Positions 19,185 through 28,861 of a stretch of 64,000 bases of DNA are shown one piece after another. The notes beneath the pieces are model-generated. The model had not been told where the DNA came from and did no database searches. It was given only the letters and a program-made list of their open reading frames with translations. Both the position numbers and the translations under genes were made by a program. Source of the stretch: Weissella soli (GTDB lineage: Bacteria; Bacillota; Bacilli; Lactobacillales; Lactobacillaceae); assembly GCF_001761545.1 (NCBI RefSeq), contig NZ_CP017326.1, positions 930,001 through 994,000 on the forward strand, given 5' to 3'. Position 1 is the stretch's first letter, and each line of letters starts with the position of its first letter.

Positions 19185-19231
19185 CCTTTTGACGCAAACT
19201 CAGCCAATTTCAGCATGAAATACAACAAAGT

Positions 19232-19270
19232 AGACGCGCTTGAATGTTACATTCAGCGGGTCTTTTTTTT
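19232..19270 (+). terminator. Intrinsic terminator of the GT2 synthase
   Basis: AGACGCGCTTGAATG pairs with CATTCAGCGGGTCT across a TTA loop, followed by TTTTTTTT. Located about 50 bases after the stop codon. Confidence 0.88.
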
Positions 19271-19310
19271 GGCAACGAAATGCTGGCTGTTTGATCAGTT
19301 ATCAATAAAA

Positions 19311-19341
19311 TAAAAAACCGCTGGTCCAAAGACCAGCGGTG
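19311..19341 (-). terminator. Intrinsic terminator of the small membrane protein gene
   Basis: Perfect inverted repeat ACCGCTGGTC (19317-19326) and GACCAGCGGT (19331-19340). On the minus strand it is followed by TTTTTT. Confidence 0.88.
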
Positions 19342-19368
19342 ACGACCTTAACTTTAAAACACTGACCA

Positions 19369-19545
19369 CTATTTTTTATCCTTGATCTGCGAACCAATCA
19401 TAAAAGCAACTACAGCTACTGCTAATGAAATAATGGTCTGCTGACCAAAGGAAAAAACACTAGGAAACAGAAATGATGCCAAAGATCCTGTCCCTATAAA
19501 CGCAACAAGGAATAGTCCAAGTCGCACAACAATATTTTTATTCAA
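19369..19545 (-). CDS. Small two-helix membrane protein (58 aa, TTG start)
   Basis: Hand-read minus-strand ORF from TTG at 19545 to TAG at 19369-19371; begins MNKNIVVRLGLFLVAFIGTG. It has two hydrophobic segments separated by a short FPSVFSFGQQ turn and ends in a basic DKK tail, a typical small double-spanning membrane protein. AAGGG lies about ten bases before the start, and a perfect terminator follows 28 bases after the stop, both of which support a real gene. I do not recognise the family. Confidence 0.6.
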   Translation of the reverse strand: MNKNIVVRLGLFLVAFIGTGSLASFLFPSVFSFGQQTIISLAVAVVAFMIGSQIKDKK

Positions 19546-19708
19546 ATCAACATACCCTTTGGCATAATACAGCCCTTATGACCAGCTTAAAAAATTCTGG
19601 CTGCCAGATAATTATAAAACACCGCTTGAAAAACCACAACGAGCTGTCACTTTTTCGGGGATCAGATAAAACACCCAGTTTCTCTCCAACCTCTATCCTG
19701 ACGTATTA

Positions 19709-21139
19709 CTAATCATTACGTGAAAAATGGTTCGCCATCAAATTTGACGCGGTAAACAAAACATCAGCCAATAGTTGCTGAGTTTCTGCGACCACCGCAT
19801 CCGCGATTTGTTGATTTGCCGTCGCAAGCACACTTTGTACATCATCGACTCCAGCAATAACGGCCGCATCAGTTGTATTCAACAACAAATGTCCAGCGGC
19901 CATCGTCGACTCGGTATAATCTTCAAATAAGGCCACTGTTTCATCAAATACTGGACTGGCTAAAGCGGCAATGATGCGGTTTGTCCAATAAAAACTATCG
20001 GTTGTCACTGCGGCCGTCGTATTTGCAAAGGCTGCTGGCGTCGTCCCCACATTGGTATAGAACGGCACCATCGTGTTAAATGGTTGCGATGAATACGCCA
20101 GCCATTGGACACCAGCAATTTCAGCTGGTACATTAGGCCGGATTTGCAAAATACTGAGATGACCATTGCGGTTAATGCCGATTGGACGGAAAGTCTTGCG
20201 AGTTTGCTCATCCCCCTGCTTACCATATGGATCATAGGGCGTATCTTGGTAATGACTCGACAAGACGTCATTCACATCTTCGATCGTGATCTTGCGTGTT
20301 GGCTTATTTGACCATGGAATATCATCTGACATTGGGTCTTGAATCATTGTTGGGGTCAACTTCTTTTGAATGTACCAAGCCCGCGGTGTGTTGTAATGAT
20401 GATCCTTATCGGTATGTGAACCGAAAGCATCACGGGCATTCAGCGTACCATCAAGACTGAGATTCAGGTGATATTGAGCCACCCATTCTTCCAAATCGCT
20501 TGCGGCCATGTAGTTGTCTGGATCATCAAAACGGAATTCTTGAATCCCGAGTTGGTTGGGATTGGTAACATAGGCATCATCTGGGACCCGCTTGGCAATC
20601 CAGTGATGACCGCCAATGGTCTCTAACCACCAAATCTCATCGATGTCAGAAAAAGCAATACCGTTATGTTCATAGGTTCCATACTTTTCAAGGTACTGGC
20701 CCAGTAATTCAACACCTTCCCGTGCTGAATGCATGTATGGCAAGACAATGGTCGTGATATCTTCCTCACCAATACCACCGGGTACCATTGGATCAGCGCC
20801 TAACACACGTTCATTGGTTGTGATGGTTTCAGTCGCACTCACAGCAACATTGGCATCATTGATACCCGCCTCAGCCCAGAGACCATCATCTAAAATCGCA
20901 TTTGGTACTGAAGTATACCGCATGGGATTTTCGGGTAATGTAATCGTCACACCACTAATGACTGACGTATAGATCTTTGGTTGTTCCTCAGGCGTCACAA
21001 CAACAAACCGCTTTGGCGCAAATTGGCCATTAGCTGAATCTTCCGTCCGTGCCACAATGGTTGAGCCATCATAACTAGCCGCTTTACCAACCAAAATCGT
21101 CGTACATGACGAATAAAACTTTTTCACATTTGCAACCAT
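19709..21139 (-). CDS. pepD: C69 family dipeptidase (PepD-like)
   Basis: N-terminal nucleophile dipeptidase, about 476 residues. The segment [19 protein letters not shown] near the N-terminus contains the Cys that becomes the nucleophile in C69 peptidases, preceded by only a short propeptide. ARTEDS follows, as in the family. It cleaves dipeptides in the cytosol for amino-acid nutrition. Start uncertain: AGGTGA immediately precedes two ATGs at 21142 and 21139, and I use 21139; a TTG at 21160 is also in frame. It appears monocistronic. Confidence 0.9.
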   Translation of the reverse strand: MVANVKKFYSSCTTILVGKAASYDGSTIVARTEDSANGQFAPKRFVVVTPEEQPKIYTSVISGVTITLPENPMRYTSVPNAILDDGLWAEAGINDANVAVSATETITTNERVLGADPMVPGGIGEEDITTIVLPYMHSAREGVELLGQYLEKYGTYEHNGIAFSDIDEIWWLETIGGHHWIAKRVPDDAYVTNPNQLGIQEFRFDDPDNYMAASDLEEWVAQYHLNLSLDGTLNARDAFGSHTDKDHHYNTPRAWYIQKKLTPTMIQDPMSDDIPWSNKPTRKITIEDVNDVLSSHYQDTPYDPYGKQGDEQTRKTFRPIGINRNGHLSILQIRPNVPAEIAGVQWLAYSSQPFNTMVPFYTNVGTTPAAFANTTAAVTTDSFYWTNRIIAALASPVFDETVALFEDYTESTMAAGHLLLNTTDAAVIAGVDDVQSVLATANQQIADAVVAETQQLLADVLFTASNLMANHFSRND

Positions 21140-21298
21140 CATTTCACCTAATTTCATCAAATTCTAATTCTATTGTACGCCAATTAATGGGAATTTTCAG
21201 ACTTAATATAGCCCATTACCCCCATTTCGCATGACCATTATCCAGCCGATTGAGGCCGTGGCTGAGCTGTCTGACAACCTCAGTTTGCATGCTTGATA

Positions 21299-21334
21299 CA
21301 AAAAAATGACTGGGGCAGCTATCCCCAGTCATTC
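21299..21334 (-). terminator. Intrinsic terminator of yidC
   Basis: AATGACTGGGG (21305-21315) and CCCCAGTCATT (21323-21333), followed on the minus strand by T residues; directly downstream of yidC. Confidence 0.9.
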
Positions 21335-21348
21335 TCATTAAAATCAGT

Positions 21349-22347
21349 TTACTTATGGTGTTGCTTACCCGCATTACGGGGATGATTTGGATTGTCTGAT
21401 TGCTTTGCTGAATCAGTAACATCCTTACGTCCCGTTGTTTGGTCTTGTTGTGCTTGCTGTTCTTGCGCTTGTTGCATCATCTTGGCAAAGGTTCCAGTTG
21501 GCGCTGGTTGTTCAATCTTGCCAGCCAATGCATCATCAACAACATCCTTAACGGTGAAAGTTGACTCAACATGCTTGCGCAAATGTGGCCGCCAAGCGTT
21601 GATAATCAATGTTTGCACGATCATCACCAAAGCACCAACGAAGAAGTACAAACCAACCCCGGCGTTAGTGACATAAGTCATGAAGAACATCATGATTGGC
21701 ATGATGTACATCATTTGACGCATTTGCTTACGCTGATCTTCTGGCACACCAAGTGATGATAGATATGACTGGGCAGCATAGGCCAAGGCTGTTGCAATCG
21801 CTAAAATCAAGCTCGCCTTCGTCAAAGGAATGCCGAAGAAAGCAGCGTGCTTGATTTCGGCCATTTGCGTTGATGCCCATGCCATTGATTTCCAATTGTG
21901 AATCACGTGGGGATTAATCGCACCATACAACCCAGAAAAGATTGGCCATTGGATAATCAACGTTGCAAAGTTCATCCCACCAAGCATTGAAACATTGTTC
22001 TCACGGTAAATGGTCATCATTGCCTGTGAGGCAAGCATCTTTTCTTCTTGGGTTTGCGCGTTTTTAGTGGCTTCTTGCACTTTACGCATTTGTGGTTGTA
22101 ACAGACGCATCTTTTCTTGTTGGATGGTCATATCACGTGATTGGTGTAACATCATTGGTAACATCAACACACGGACAACGATGGTCAAAATAATAATCGA
22201 CCAACCAACTGAGTTAGCGCCACCCAAATATTGACCAGAAATATTCATAAAGTTAGCTAATGGACGTGCCAAGAAATAGATATTTCCAGTGAAGAATAGC
22301 ACTACCAAAACAATCAGTAAAATTGGGGTTAACCCTTTAATTTTCAT
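21349..22347 (-). CDS. yidC: Membrane protein insertase YidC/OxaA
   Basis: Inserts membrane proteins alone or with SecYEG; 332 residues. The first helix is LTPILLIVLVVLFFTGNIYF. The insertase core has the SVGWSIIILTIVVRVLMLPMML helix with the hydrophilic-groove Arg, a coiled cytoplasmic segment (QEKMRLLQPQMRKVQEATKN), then three more helices. The C-terminal tail is Gln-rich and ends in a basic GKQHHK. Gram-positive YidC often starts as a lipoprotein; no lipobox cysteine is visible here. Monocistronic, with terminator. Confidence 0.94.
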   Translation of the reverse strand: MKIKGLTPILLIVLVVLFFTGNIYFLARPLANFMNISGQYLGGANSVGWSIIILTIVVRVLMLPMMLHQSRDMTIQQEKMRLLQPQMRKVQEATKNAQTQEEKMLASQAMMTIYRENNVSMLGGMNFATLIIQWPIFSGLYGAINPHVIHNWKSMAWASTQMAEIKHAAFFGIPLTKASLILAIATALAYAAQSYLSSLGVPEDQRKQMRQMMYIMPIMMFFMTYVTNAGVGLYFFVGALVMIVQTLIINAWRPHLRKHVESTFTVKDVVDDALAGKIEQPAPTGTFAKMMQQAQEQQAQQDQTTGRKDVTDSAKQSDNPNHPRNAGKQHHK

Positions 22348-22514
22348 GGATTTTTGATCCTGTCTTTCTATTTTTAACGTAATGCCAGACCTATGCCAAT
22401 AAAAAGTCCCTACTCAATTTATTGCCCCTCTGTCGGAAATACGCGTACAAAAAATTATAACATATCTCGCAATTAATCTCTCAAATGTCAGTGAAACTCG
22501 TTCCTTTGTCCGTT

Positions 22515-23015
22515 TTACTCAATGGTCAACGCCATGATGTCCAACGGATAAATCTCACCAGCTTGATTCTGCCATTCAGGCACAACCCGCTGCATCTTGA
22601 AGCCTTGCTTGAATAAAAACATGTGTGCGGTCACATTTGGTTGAATCACCTGGAGCTCGAGCTGTTCAATCGCCCGATCATGGCCCACATTTTTAAGCGC
22701 TGTGATGACTTTGGTCGCCACCTTTTGTTCACGCCACTGTTCAATCACGAAAAAGGTATCGATATACCAGGAAGACACTGTCGGTTCAGCTAATGATACT
22801 AAGCCAATGATGGCCCCGTTGGCGTAAATACCCAATAAATGATTGGCAAAAAGGTGCGTCACTGCCGCATCAGACAGGTTGACACCCCCTTCGAATTCAT
22901 TAAAATAATCAGCCGCGCCCATTAAAGCGACCTTGACCTCAATTTTTTGGTCAGGGGTCATTTCCCGTAACTCAATATGCTCACCCAAATCAAGTTGCTC
23001 AATCAGTGTTGTCAT
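22515..23015 (-). CDS. GNAT family N-acetyltransferase
   Basis: 166-residue GNAT-fold protein. Motif A is represented by YIDTFFVIEQWREQKVATKVI (acetyl-CoA pyrophosphate loop near Gln/Arg-x-x-Lys-Val-Ala), and the C-terminal LQVIQPNVTAHMFLFKQGFKMQRV is the usual GNAT end. AGAGGA precedes the ATG. Acceptor unknown. It is divergent from the isochorismatase-like gene. Confidence 0.8.
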   Translation of the reverse strand: MTTLIEQLDLGEHIELREMTPDQKIEVKVALMGAADYFNEFEGGVNLSDAAVTHLFANHLLGIYANGAIIGLVSLAEPTVSSWYIDTFFVIEQWREQKVATKVITALKNVGHDRAIEQLELQVIQPNVTAHMFLFKQGFKMQRVVPEWQNQAGEIYPLDIMALTIE

Positions 23016-23141
23016 CTATATGATCCTCTTCTAATGTTTATTTTCAGGTTCGTATTACTAATATCTTACTATATAAATTAGGCCATCGTATCGTTATAAT
23101 TAACCTGTATCATTGTGACATATCCTAAAGTGAGGCTCAAT

Positions 23142-23687
23142 ATGAAAGCACTAATTTCAATCGATTACACTAACGATTTTGTAGCTGAGGCCGGGTCCTT
23201 AACAGCTGGCATCCCCGCCCAGGCCATTCATGATCGCATTCTCGAACTAACAAAAGAATTTACAGAACGTGGCGATTTCGTTGCCTACACCATTGATCGC
23301 CATGAAGCTGACGATAGCTATCACCCTGAAATGAAGCAATTTCCACTCCACAATGTAGCGGGTACCTGGGGCCACGATCTTTTTGGTGACCTCCAAGCCT
23401 ACTATGAACAAACGGCTGATTTGGCCAATGTCTACTGGACTGACAAGCGACACTACTCTGCTTTTGCGGGTACGGACTTAGATATCCGGCTCCGTGAGCG
23501 TGGTATCACCGATATCACACTGATTGGCGTCGATACGGATATCTGCGTCCTGCACACCGCCGTGGATGCCTATAACTTGGGTTATCAAATCACAGTGGTT
23601 AGTGATGCGGTCGCTTCATTCAATCAAGCCGGGCACGAATGGGCACTAAACCACTTCAAAACGGTCCTTGGTGCCACTGTTATTTAA
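23142..23687 (+). CDS. Isochorismatase-family cysteine hydrolase
   Basis: 181 residues with the alpha/beta fold of isochorismatase/nicotinamidase enzymes. The catalytic Asp is in ISIDYTNDF, the Lys in WTDKRHYSAF, and the Cys in GVDTDICVLHTA. The cis-peptide-like region follows the pattern of nicotinamidase-like amidohydrolases. The ATG at 23142 is preceded by GTGAGG six bases upstream; an in-frame ATG at 23115 is less likely. It could hydrolyse nicotinamide or a similar amide, but the metal-binding residues of true nicotinamidases are not all evident, so the substrate stays open. Confidence 0.85.
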   Translation: MKALISIDYTNDFVAEAGSLTAGIPAQAIHDRILELTKEFTERGDFVAYTIDRHEADDSYHPEMKQFPLHNVAGTWGHDLFGDLQAYYEQTADLANVYWTDKRHYSAFAGTDLDIRLRERGITDITLIGVDTDICVLHTAVDAYNLGYQITVVSDAVASFNQAGHEWALNHFKTVLGATVI

Positions 23688-23691
23688 GTTA

Positions 23692-23735
23692 AAAACCGCT
23701 ATGTTGCCTACTAATAGGGCAACGTAGCGGTTTTC
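23692..23735 (+). terminator. Bidirectional terminator between convergent genes
   Basis: AAAACCGCTA...GTTGCC pairs with GGCAAC...TAGCGGTTTT. Tracts of A on the left and T on the right let it serve the isochorismatase gene (plus) and ade (minus). Confidence 0.88.
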
Positions 23736-23747
23736 ATCGATCATGGA

Positions 23748-25412
23748 TCACTTGGCTTCAAGATCAATAAAACTAAATGTTTCAAAATCAAATAATCCTT
23801 GGTCCGTGATTTTTAAACTCGGAATCACTGGTAAGGCCATGAATGATAAGGTGATAAATGGATCAAATACAGCATCACTAATCGTATTGAACGCAGCCTG
23901 AAGTGCATTCATTTGCACAATTAGTTCTTCATATGGCTGATCAGACATTAAGCCCCCAATCGCTAATGGCACCGCCGTGACTTGGTATTGACCGTCAACC
24001 ACCACTAACCCACCACCGATTTCCTTTAACGTATTGACCGCGAGTAACATCGCTGTATCATCAACACCTGCCACCACCAAATTATGGGAATCATGCGCAA
24101 TTGTCCCTGCAATCGCCCCCTGTTTCAGTTGGAAGCCTTTAATGATGCCCAAGCCATGTCCCAATTTATGATAACGTTCCACCACCGCAATCTTAGCAAA
24201 CTCCTCATTCGCGACGAATTGCCCATCCTCCACTGGTACATCCATCACCAAATGGTGCGTTGTGATATGATGAGGCACAATCTCGATGACATGTGCACGT
24301 GTTTGCGTCATCGGTACCGTAAAATCGGCCAATGACATTTCAAAATTAAGCGCTTGATTAGCCAACGGCAAAACAACATTCGCTTTAGGGTCATCATCTA
24401 CCCATTCACCACCAACTAATACGCGCTTGGCAGTGAAATGATTTAAGTCATCAAAAATCGCCAAGTCGGCGGCATAGCCATCCGTGAGCGCACCAACGTT
24501 TTGCAGATGATGTGCTTGTGCTGCGTTATAAGAAGCTAATTTTAAGGCGAGCGTCATTGGCAGTCCCTGTGCAACGGCCAAGTTCACATTAAAGTCAATG
24601 GACCCTTCTTTTTGGATATCAACAGCCGTCTTGTCGTCCGTGGCAAACGAGAAATATTGTTGGTTTAAAGCAGTCACAATTGGCAAAATTGCCACTTCAT
24701 CACGCTCGACTGTCCCTTCACGGATAAAGATAGCCATCCCCGCGTCCAAGCGTTCTAAGGCGGCTTCAGCGCTATCTGATTCGTGATCCGTATCAATGCC
24801 AACTGCCCGATAAATCGCGAGTTGCTCACGTGTTAAGCCAGCACCATGTCCATCGACATGCCGTCCAGCAGCCTGTGCATCATGGATTTTAGCCATCATG
24901 TCAGCATCGCCATTGGCAACGGCCGGGAAGTCCATCACTTCGGCTAACCCATGCACTTCTGGATACTCATAAAACGGCTTCAAATGTTGGGCATGCAACA
25001 CCGCCCCGGCGTGTTCAAAAGGGGTGGCTGGCACTGAAGAAGGTAACATAAAGTGAAAGTGTAACGCTGATTGCCGGGCTTCATCAATCATGTATTGCAA
25101 CCCTGAAATCCCCGCCACACTCGCAATTTCGTGGGGATCAGCAAACACGCGGGTCACGCCACGGCTTAATAGTAATCGACTAAATTCAGAGGGTGCTAAC
25201 AAGGAACTCTCCACATGTACATGCGCGTCAATCAAGCCCGGTGTCACATATTGTCCCGCCAAATCAACCGTTTCGCTGGCCGTCAAGGCATCCGAATGAC
25301 CCCGTCGGACAATCTTATCACCGTCTATCCATAACTCAGTTTCTTCAAAAACTGATGTAAAGACATTCAGAAATTTACCGTTTATTAAATGTTTATCTAC
25401 TAATTTTGTCAT
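23748..25412 (-). CDS. ade: Adenine deaminase
   Basis: Amidohydrolase-fold enzyme converting adenine to hypoxanthine plus ammonia (purine salvage); 554 residues, normal for Ade/YerA. The metal-binding motif GLIDAHVHVESSLL is near residue 58, with RVFADPHEIASVAG following and ATDDKTAVDIQKEGSIDF further on. The C-terminal region has the HDSHNLVVAGVDD segment typical of adenine deaminase. GAGAAGATA precedes the ATG. It lies 75 bases downstream of guaB, across a terminator, so the two purine genes may be partly co-transcribed. Confidence 0.94.
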   Translation of the reverse strand: MTKLVDKHLINGKFLNVFTSVFEETELWIDGDKIVRRGHSDALTASETVDLAGQYVTPGLIDAHVHVESSLLAPSEFSRLLLSRGVTRVFADPHEIASVAGISGLQYMIDEARQSALHFHFMLPSSVPATPFEHAGAVLHAQHLKPFYEYPEVHGLAEVMDFPAVANGDADMMAKIHDAQAAGRHVDGHGAGLTREQLAIYRAVGIDTDHESDSAEAALERLDAGMAIFIREGTVERDEVAILPIVTALNQQYFSFATDDKTAVDIQKEGSIDFNVNLAVAQGLPMTLALKLASYNAAQAHHLQNVGALTDGYAADLAIFDDLNHFTAKRVLVGGEWVDDDPKANVVLPLANQALNFEMSLADFTVPMTQTRAHVIEIVPHHITTHHLVMDVPVEDGQFVANEEFAKIAVVERYHKLGHGLGIIKGFQLKQGAIAGTIAHDSHNLVVAGVDDTAMLLAVNTLKEIGGGLVVVDGQYQVTAVPLAIGGLMSDQPYEELIVQMNALQAAFNTISDAVFDPFITLSFMALPVIPSLKITDQGLFDFETFSFIDLEAK

Positions 25413-25445
25413 TATCTTCTCGATCTATTATCCGTTTTGGTTATG

Positions 25446-25481
25446 GAAAAGGCTGGGATATCAGATGATACCTCAGCCTTA
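25446..25481 (-). terminator. Intrinsic terminator of guaB
   Basis: AGGCTGGGATATC pairs imperfectly with GATACCTCAGCCT (arms 25450-25462 and 25467-25479). On the minus strand TTTT follows. It lies between guaB and ade. Confidence 0.8.
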
Positions 25482-25487
25482 TGTTGA

Positions 25488-26654
25488 TTACTTGTAGTTT
25501 GGGGCCGCCACAGTAATCTCCACATCGTGTGGATGTGATTCGATTAACCCAGCATTTGTAATTTGTATGAATTGGCCTTTTTCAACCAAATCCTTAATAG
25601 ATGCAGAACCAGTGTAGCCCATTCCTGAACGCAAACCACCAATCAATTGGAAGACAACATCCGCCAACGTACCTTTGTACTCAGTACGAGCTTCGATACC
25701 TTCTGGCACCATCTTGTTGACTTCCTTCACTTCGCCTTGGAAGTAACGGTCCTTTGAACCGTTTTCCATGGCCGCGATAGAACCCATACCACGGTAAGCT
25801 TTGAACTTCTTACCAGTTGTAGAATCTTCCAAGACTTCGCCTGGTGTTTCATCAGTACCAGCCAACATTGAACCCAACATCACCGCATTACCACCAGCAG
25901 CGATGGCCTTAACAATGTCACCTGACCACTTGATACCACCATCAGCAACAATCGTCTTACCATATTGTGCAGCAGTAGTTGCAGCTTCGATGATAGCAGT
26001 GACCTGTGGTACACCAGTTCCCGCAACGACACGTGTCGTGCAAATTGAACCTGGTCCGATACCAACCTTAACAACGTCCGCACCGGCATCATACAAAGCC
26101 GCCGCACCCGCGCTGGTCGCGATGTTACCAGCAATGATGTTCAATTCTGGGAAGGCTTCACGAACTTCGGTAACCTTACGCAAAACACCAGCTGAGTGAC
26201 CGTGGGCTGAGTCCAAAACAATCGCATCAACCCCAGCTTCAACCATGGCAGCGACACGATCAAGGGTGTCGTTTGTCACTCCAACCGCGCCGGCAACCAA
26301 CAAGCGGCCATTCGCATCCACCGCTGCGTTTGGGTTCAAGCCCAAATCAACTGGTGCATCCTTAACGCGCTTCACTTCAGCGGCTTGTTGTTCGATTAAC
26401 ATGTTCTTGTGCACGACACCCAAACCACCAAGTTGTGCCAAACGAATCGCTAAACGTGATTCAGTCACTGTATCCATCGCTGCTGAAAGAATTGGAATAT
26501 TCAAAGTCAACGTTGGTGTCAATTCAGTCTTTGTGGAAACGGTATTTGGCGTGACATCTGATGGTGCTGGCACCATTAAGACGTCATCAAATGTTAACCC
26601 TAACATTGCAATTTTGTTTGCAAATCCACCTTCTACTACACCATTCATTACCAT
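25488..26654 (-). CDS. guaB: IMP dehydrogenase, short form lacking CBS domains
   Basis: Oxidises IMP to XMP with NAD+, the committed step to GMP. The catalytic loop [17 protein letters not shown] with the active Cys is present, as are [10 protein letters not shown] at the N-terminus and the [11 protein letters not shown] segment near the C-terminus. At 388 residues it is about 100 shorter than the classical enzyme: the two CBS domains normally inserted after the first quarter are absent, as known for several lactic acid bacteria. The ATG at 26654 is chosen because GGAGG lies about 11 bases upstream. Controlled by the purine riboswitch upstream. Confidence 0.94.
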   Translation of the reverse strand: MVMNGVVEGGFANKIAMLGLTFDDVLMVPAPSDVTPNTVSTKTELTPTLTLNIPILSAAMDTVTESRLAIRLAQLGGLGVVHKNMLIEQQAAEVKRVKDAPVDLGLNPNAAVDANGRLLVAGAVGVTNDTLDRVAAMVEAGVDAIVLDSAHGHSAGVLRKVTEVREAFPELNIIAGNIATSAGAAALYDAGADVVKVGIGPGSICTTRVVAGTGVPQVTAIIEAATTAAQYGKTIVADGGIKWSGDIVKAIAAGGNAVMLGSMLAGTDETPGEVLEDSTTGKKFKAYRGMGSIAAMENGSKDRYFQGEVKEVNKMVPEGIEARTEYKGTLADVVFQLIGGLRSGMGYTGSASIKDLVEKGQFIQITNAGLIESHPHDVEITVAAPNYK

Positions 26655-26697
26655 GACTTTATATTCCTCCATTTTATAAAAAATTGTTTCTTTTACA

Positions 26698-26735
26698 GAA
26701 AAAAGCATTCGTGAACAAACGTTCCACAAATGCTT
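26698..26735 (-). terminator. Attenuator hairpin between purine riboswitch and guaB
   Basis: Arms AGCATTCGTGAAC (26704-26716) and GTTCCACAAATGCT (26721-26734), followed on the minus strand by TTTTTTC. Placed between the aptamer and guaB. Confidence 0.88.
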
Positions 26736-26765
26736 TGAAGGTTACAATGATAGTAATTTCAAATA

Positions 26766-26839
26766 TTCGCGGATAGTCGCCACTTTCGGTGGGCGGTAGA
26801 AACATCCAAGCCATTTTCTCGGATTATATCTGCTTCGAA
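26766..26839 (-). ncRNA. Purine (guanine-type) riboswitch
   Basis: Minus-strand reading gives the purine-aptamer signatures in order: ATATAATCC, ATGG, GTTTCTACC, CACCGAAAGTGG and GACTAT. The base that decides specificity (position 74 in xpt numbering) is C in GACTAT, which predicts guanine/hypoxanthine rather than adenine. It should shut off guaB when guanine is abundant, through the terminator at 26698-26735. Confidence 0.92.
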
Positions 26840-26981
26840 AACTAATTTCGTAAAAGTTATTGTTGTTTATAATACCCGTTTCTGAACTTTTTGCAAGGGG
26901 ATAATCCCTTTCTCATTTTTGCCGAAAACAATCACACTATTTTAGCAACATCTAACGGCTGTATATGAAAAAAATCTAATT

Positions 26982-27647
26982 TTAATGATGGTGATGCTCT
27001 TCCGTTTCTGCCGCCACAAAACCGTTACCATACAGCCATAATTTAGCGGCCTGCATCTCCACTTGATTAATCGCATGTGATGCTTGATAACGAAAAACAG
27101 ATAGTGCTGGGTTACCCTTGCGTAAGGTGTCTTTCAAGTTTGCAAAAGCTTCTTGTGAAACTAATGGATCAAATTCACCATACGTCATGAAAATTTTAGT
27201 ATCCTCTAAATTAACGACAATATCTGTTGGTTCAATTAACATTGGGTGCAACAAGACGGCCGCGCGAAATGAAATTTCTGGATGACGCATCAACATTTGC
27301 ACAGCAACATTGGCCCCATTTGAATATCCGACGACCACGAATTCACTAGGATCAAAATCATAGCGGAGAGCTAAGTCACGAATCGCTCCAACTAACCATT
27401 CACTTTCTTCATGTAGTGAATCGATGTTAAATGTACCATCTTCGAATCGTTCAAAATAACGATTTAAGCCATTTTCATTCACCCGACCCCGGATTGAAAG
27501 CATCGGATTATCACTGCCTAAAAACTCACCCAGCTCCAACATATCCTTTTCATCACCACCCGTGCCATGCAGTAATAAAAACGGCACCTTGTCTGGATCG
27601 CCTGATACATATGCATGCCGGATATTTTCATTCGTTTTGACCATCAT
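26982..27647 (-). CDS. Alpha/beta hydrolase (phospholipase/carboxylesterase, MhqD-like)
   Basis: 221-residue serine hydrolase: the oxyanion region LLLHGTGGDEKDM, nucleophile elbow GYSNGANVA with the catalytic Ser, Asp in YGEFDPLVS and His in SHAINQVE. This is the carboxylesterase 2/dienelactone-hydrolase type seen next to quinone-responsive dioxygenases. AAGGGGA precedes two ATGs. The natural C-terminus ends in EEHHHH, a metal-binding-like tail. It lies downstream of a VOC dioxygenase gene in the same direction. Confidence 0.83.
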   Translation of the reverse strand: MMVKTNENIRHAYVSGDPDKVPFLLLHGTGGDEKDMLELGEFLGSDNPMLSIRGRVNENGLNRYFERFEDGTFNIDSLHEESEWLVGAIRDLALRYDFDPSEFVVVGYSNGANVAVQMLMRHPEISFRAAVLLHPMLIEPTDIVVNLEDTKIFMTYGEFDPLVSQEAFANLKDTLRKGNPALSVFRYQASHAINQVEMQAAKLWLYGNGFVAAETEEHHHH

Positions 27648-27749
27648 ATTTCCCCTTCAACCTTTGTCTGATATGCCCTTAGTATAACTTTTTTACTTAC
27701 CAAAAGTAAAAGAAATAGTCTGACTGACAGCCCACTAGCCTTATTTAGA

Positions 27750-27788
27750 CAAAAAAACAATCGACTCCTTGTGGAAATCGATTGTTCT
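27750..27788 (-). terminator. Intrinsic terminator of the VOC dioxygenase gene
   Basis: ACAATCGA and TCGATTGT arms separated by about 14 bases. On the minus strand TTTTTTT follows. Confidence 0.75.
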
Positions 27789-27803
27789 ACTTGAGTTTGT
27801 AAC

Positions 27804-28787
27804 TTAGAATTCTGAGCTACCAGATTCAGTACCAGAATTAAAAGCAACCAAATTTGCTTGGATTGCTTCACGTTGTGGTTCCAAGAATGGTGGCAACTCC
27901 AAGTGATGACCTGCTTCTTCATACGTCTCATCTTGCAAGAATCCTGGTCCATTGGTGGCAAGCTCTAACAAGATACCTGGCGTTGGGCGGAAGTATTCAG
28001 ACTTAAAGTAATAGCGTTCGACAAATCCTGAGTCTTGGAAGCCTAATTGACGCAACCGGTTGATCCAGTAGTTCAAAGCATCCTCATCATCAACCGTAAA
28101 GGCCATGTGATGTGAATTTCCAAAACCTTGCAACCCACGCGGAATCAAACGCGTCAAATGCGTGTGTACCTGTGACCCATAACCACCATTGTCGAATTCA
28201 TAAAGGACATCATCGCCTTCACGAGCGACTTCCTTAGCACCCAAAACATTCTTAAAAATCAAATCAAGCGCATTTTCGTTGTTAATGGTGAGCAATTGTG
28301 GTCCAAAGCCCACGATTTGATGTTCCGCCGGAATAACCGAGTTACGATAAGGCTCACCCGTCGCCCAGTTACCTGGGTTACCTTCATTTGACATCAAGGC
28401 ATATAACTGACCATCAAAATCCTCAAAGTTAAGGTACTTGGCCCCAAACTCTTCATGGATCGCGTCAGCATGCTTAACATCATGATCGTCAAACCACTTA
28501 ATCCAAAAATCAAATGAAGCATCACTTGGAATACGGAACGCCGTCCGCGTGATTTCGTCAGTCCCGTGAATTGCCTTTTGAATACCAGGAAAATCAAAGA
28601 ACGTCAAAATCGTGCCGGCTGTCCCCATATCATCGGTAAAGTACAAATGATACGTACGAACATCATCTTGATTAACTGTCTTTTTGATGAAGTGTAATCC
28701 TAAAGTCTCAGTCCAAAATTCGAAAATCTTGGGTGCACTCGAGGTAATTGTCGTCAAGTGGTGCATCCCACGAATAGTGTTTGCCAT
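27804..28787 (-). CDS. VOC-family ring-cleaving dioxygenase (MhqO/MhqA-like)
   Basis: 327 residues with two vicinal-oxygen-chelate (glyoxalase/bleomycin) modules. It begins IRGMHHLTTITSSA with metal-ligand His, has a second module from about residue 150 (GNSHHMAFTVDDEDALNYW), and ends with a Glu ligand in PGILLELATNGPGF. Members of this group respond to and detoxify (hydro)quinones together with an MhqD-type hydrolase, which lies downstream here behind a terminator. GAGGAGG precedes the ATG. No MhqR-like repressor gene is adjacent. Confidence 0.86.
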   Translation of the reverse strand: MANTIRGMHHLTTITSSAPKIFEFWTETLGLHFIKKTVNQDDVRTYHLYFTDDMGTAGTILTFFDFPGIQKAIHGTDEITRTAFRIPSDASFDFWIKWFDDHDVKHADAIHEEFGAKYLNFEDFDGQLYALMSNEGNPGNWATGEPYRNSVIPAEHQIVGFGPQLLTINNENALDLIFKNVLGAKEVAREGDDVLYEFDNGGYGSQVHTHLTRLIPRGLQGFGNSHHMAFTVDDEDALNYWINRLRQLGFQDSGFVERYYFKSEYFRPTPGILLELATNGPGFLQDETYEEAGHHLELPPFLEPQREAIQANLVAFNSGTESGSSEF

Positions 28788-28861
28788 TTACTGGCCTCCT
28801 CTAGTTACTATTTAATGATTAAAATATATCACTTACTTTTACATAGTGCGAAGAAAAAGGA

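Noticed and set aside
26245-26679. 144-codon plus-strand ORF opposite guaB (and another at 25801-26199)
   Set aside because: Shadow of the guaB codons; guaB has full family motifs and a riboswitch on the opposite strand.
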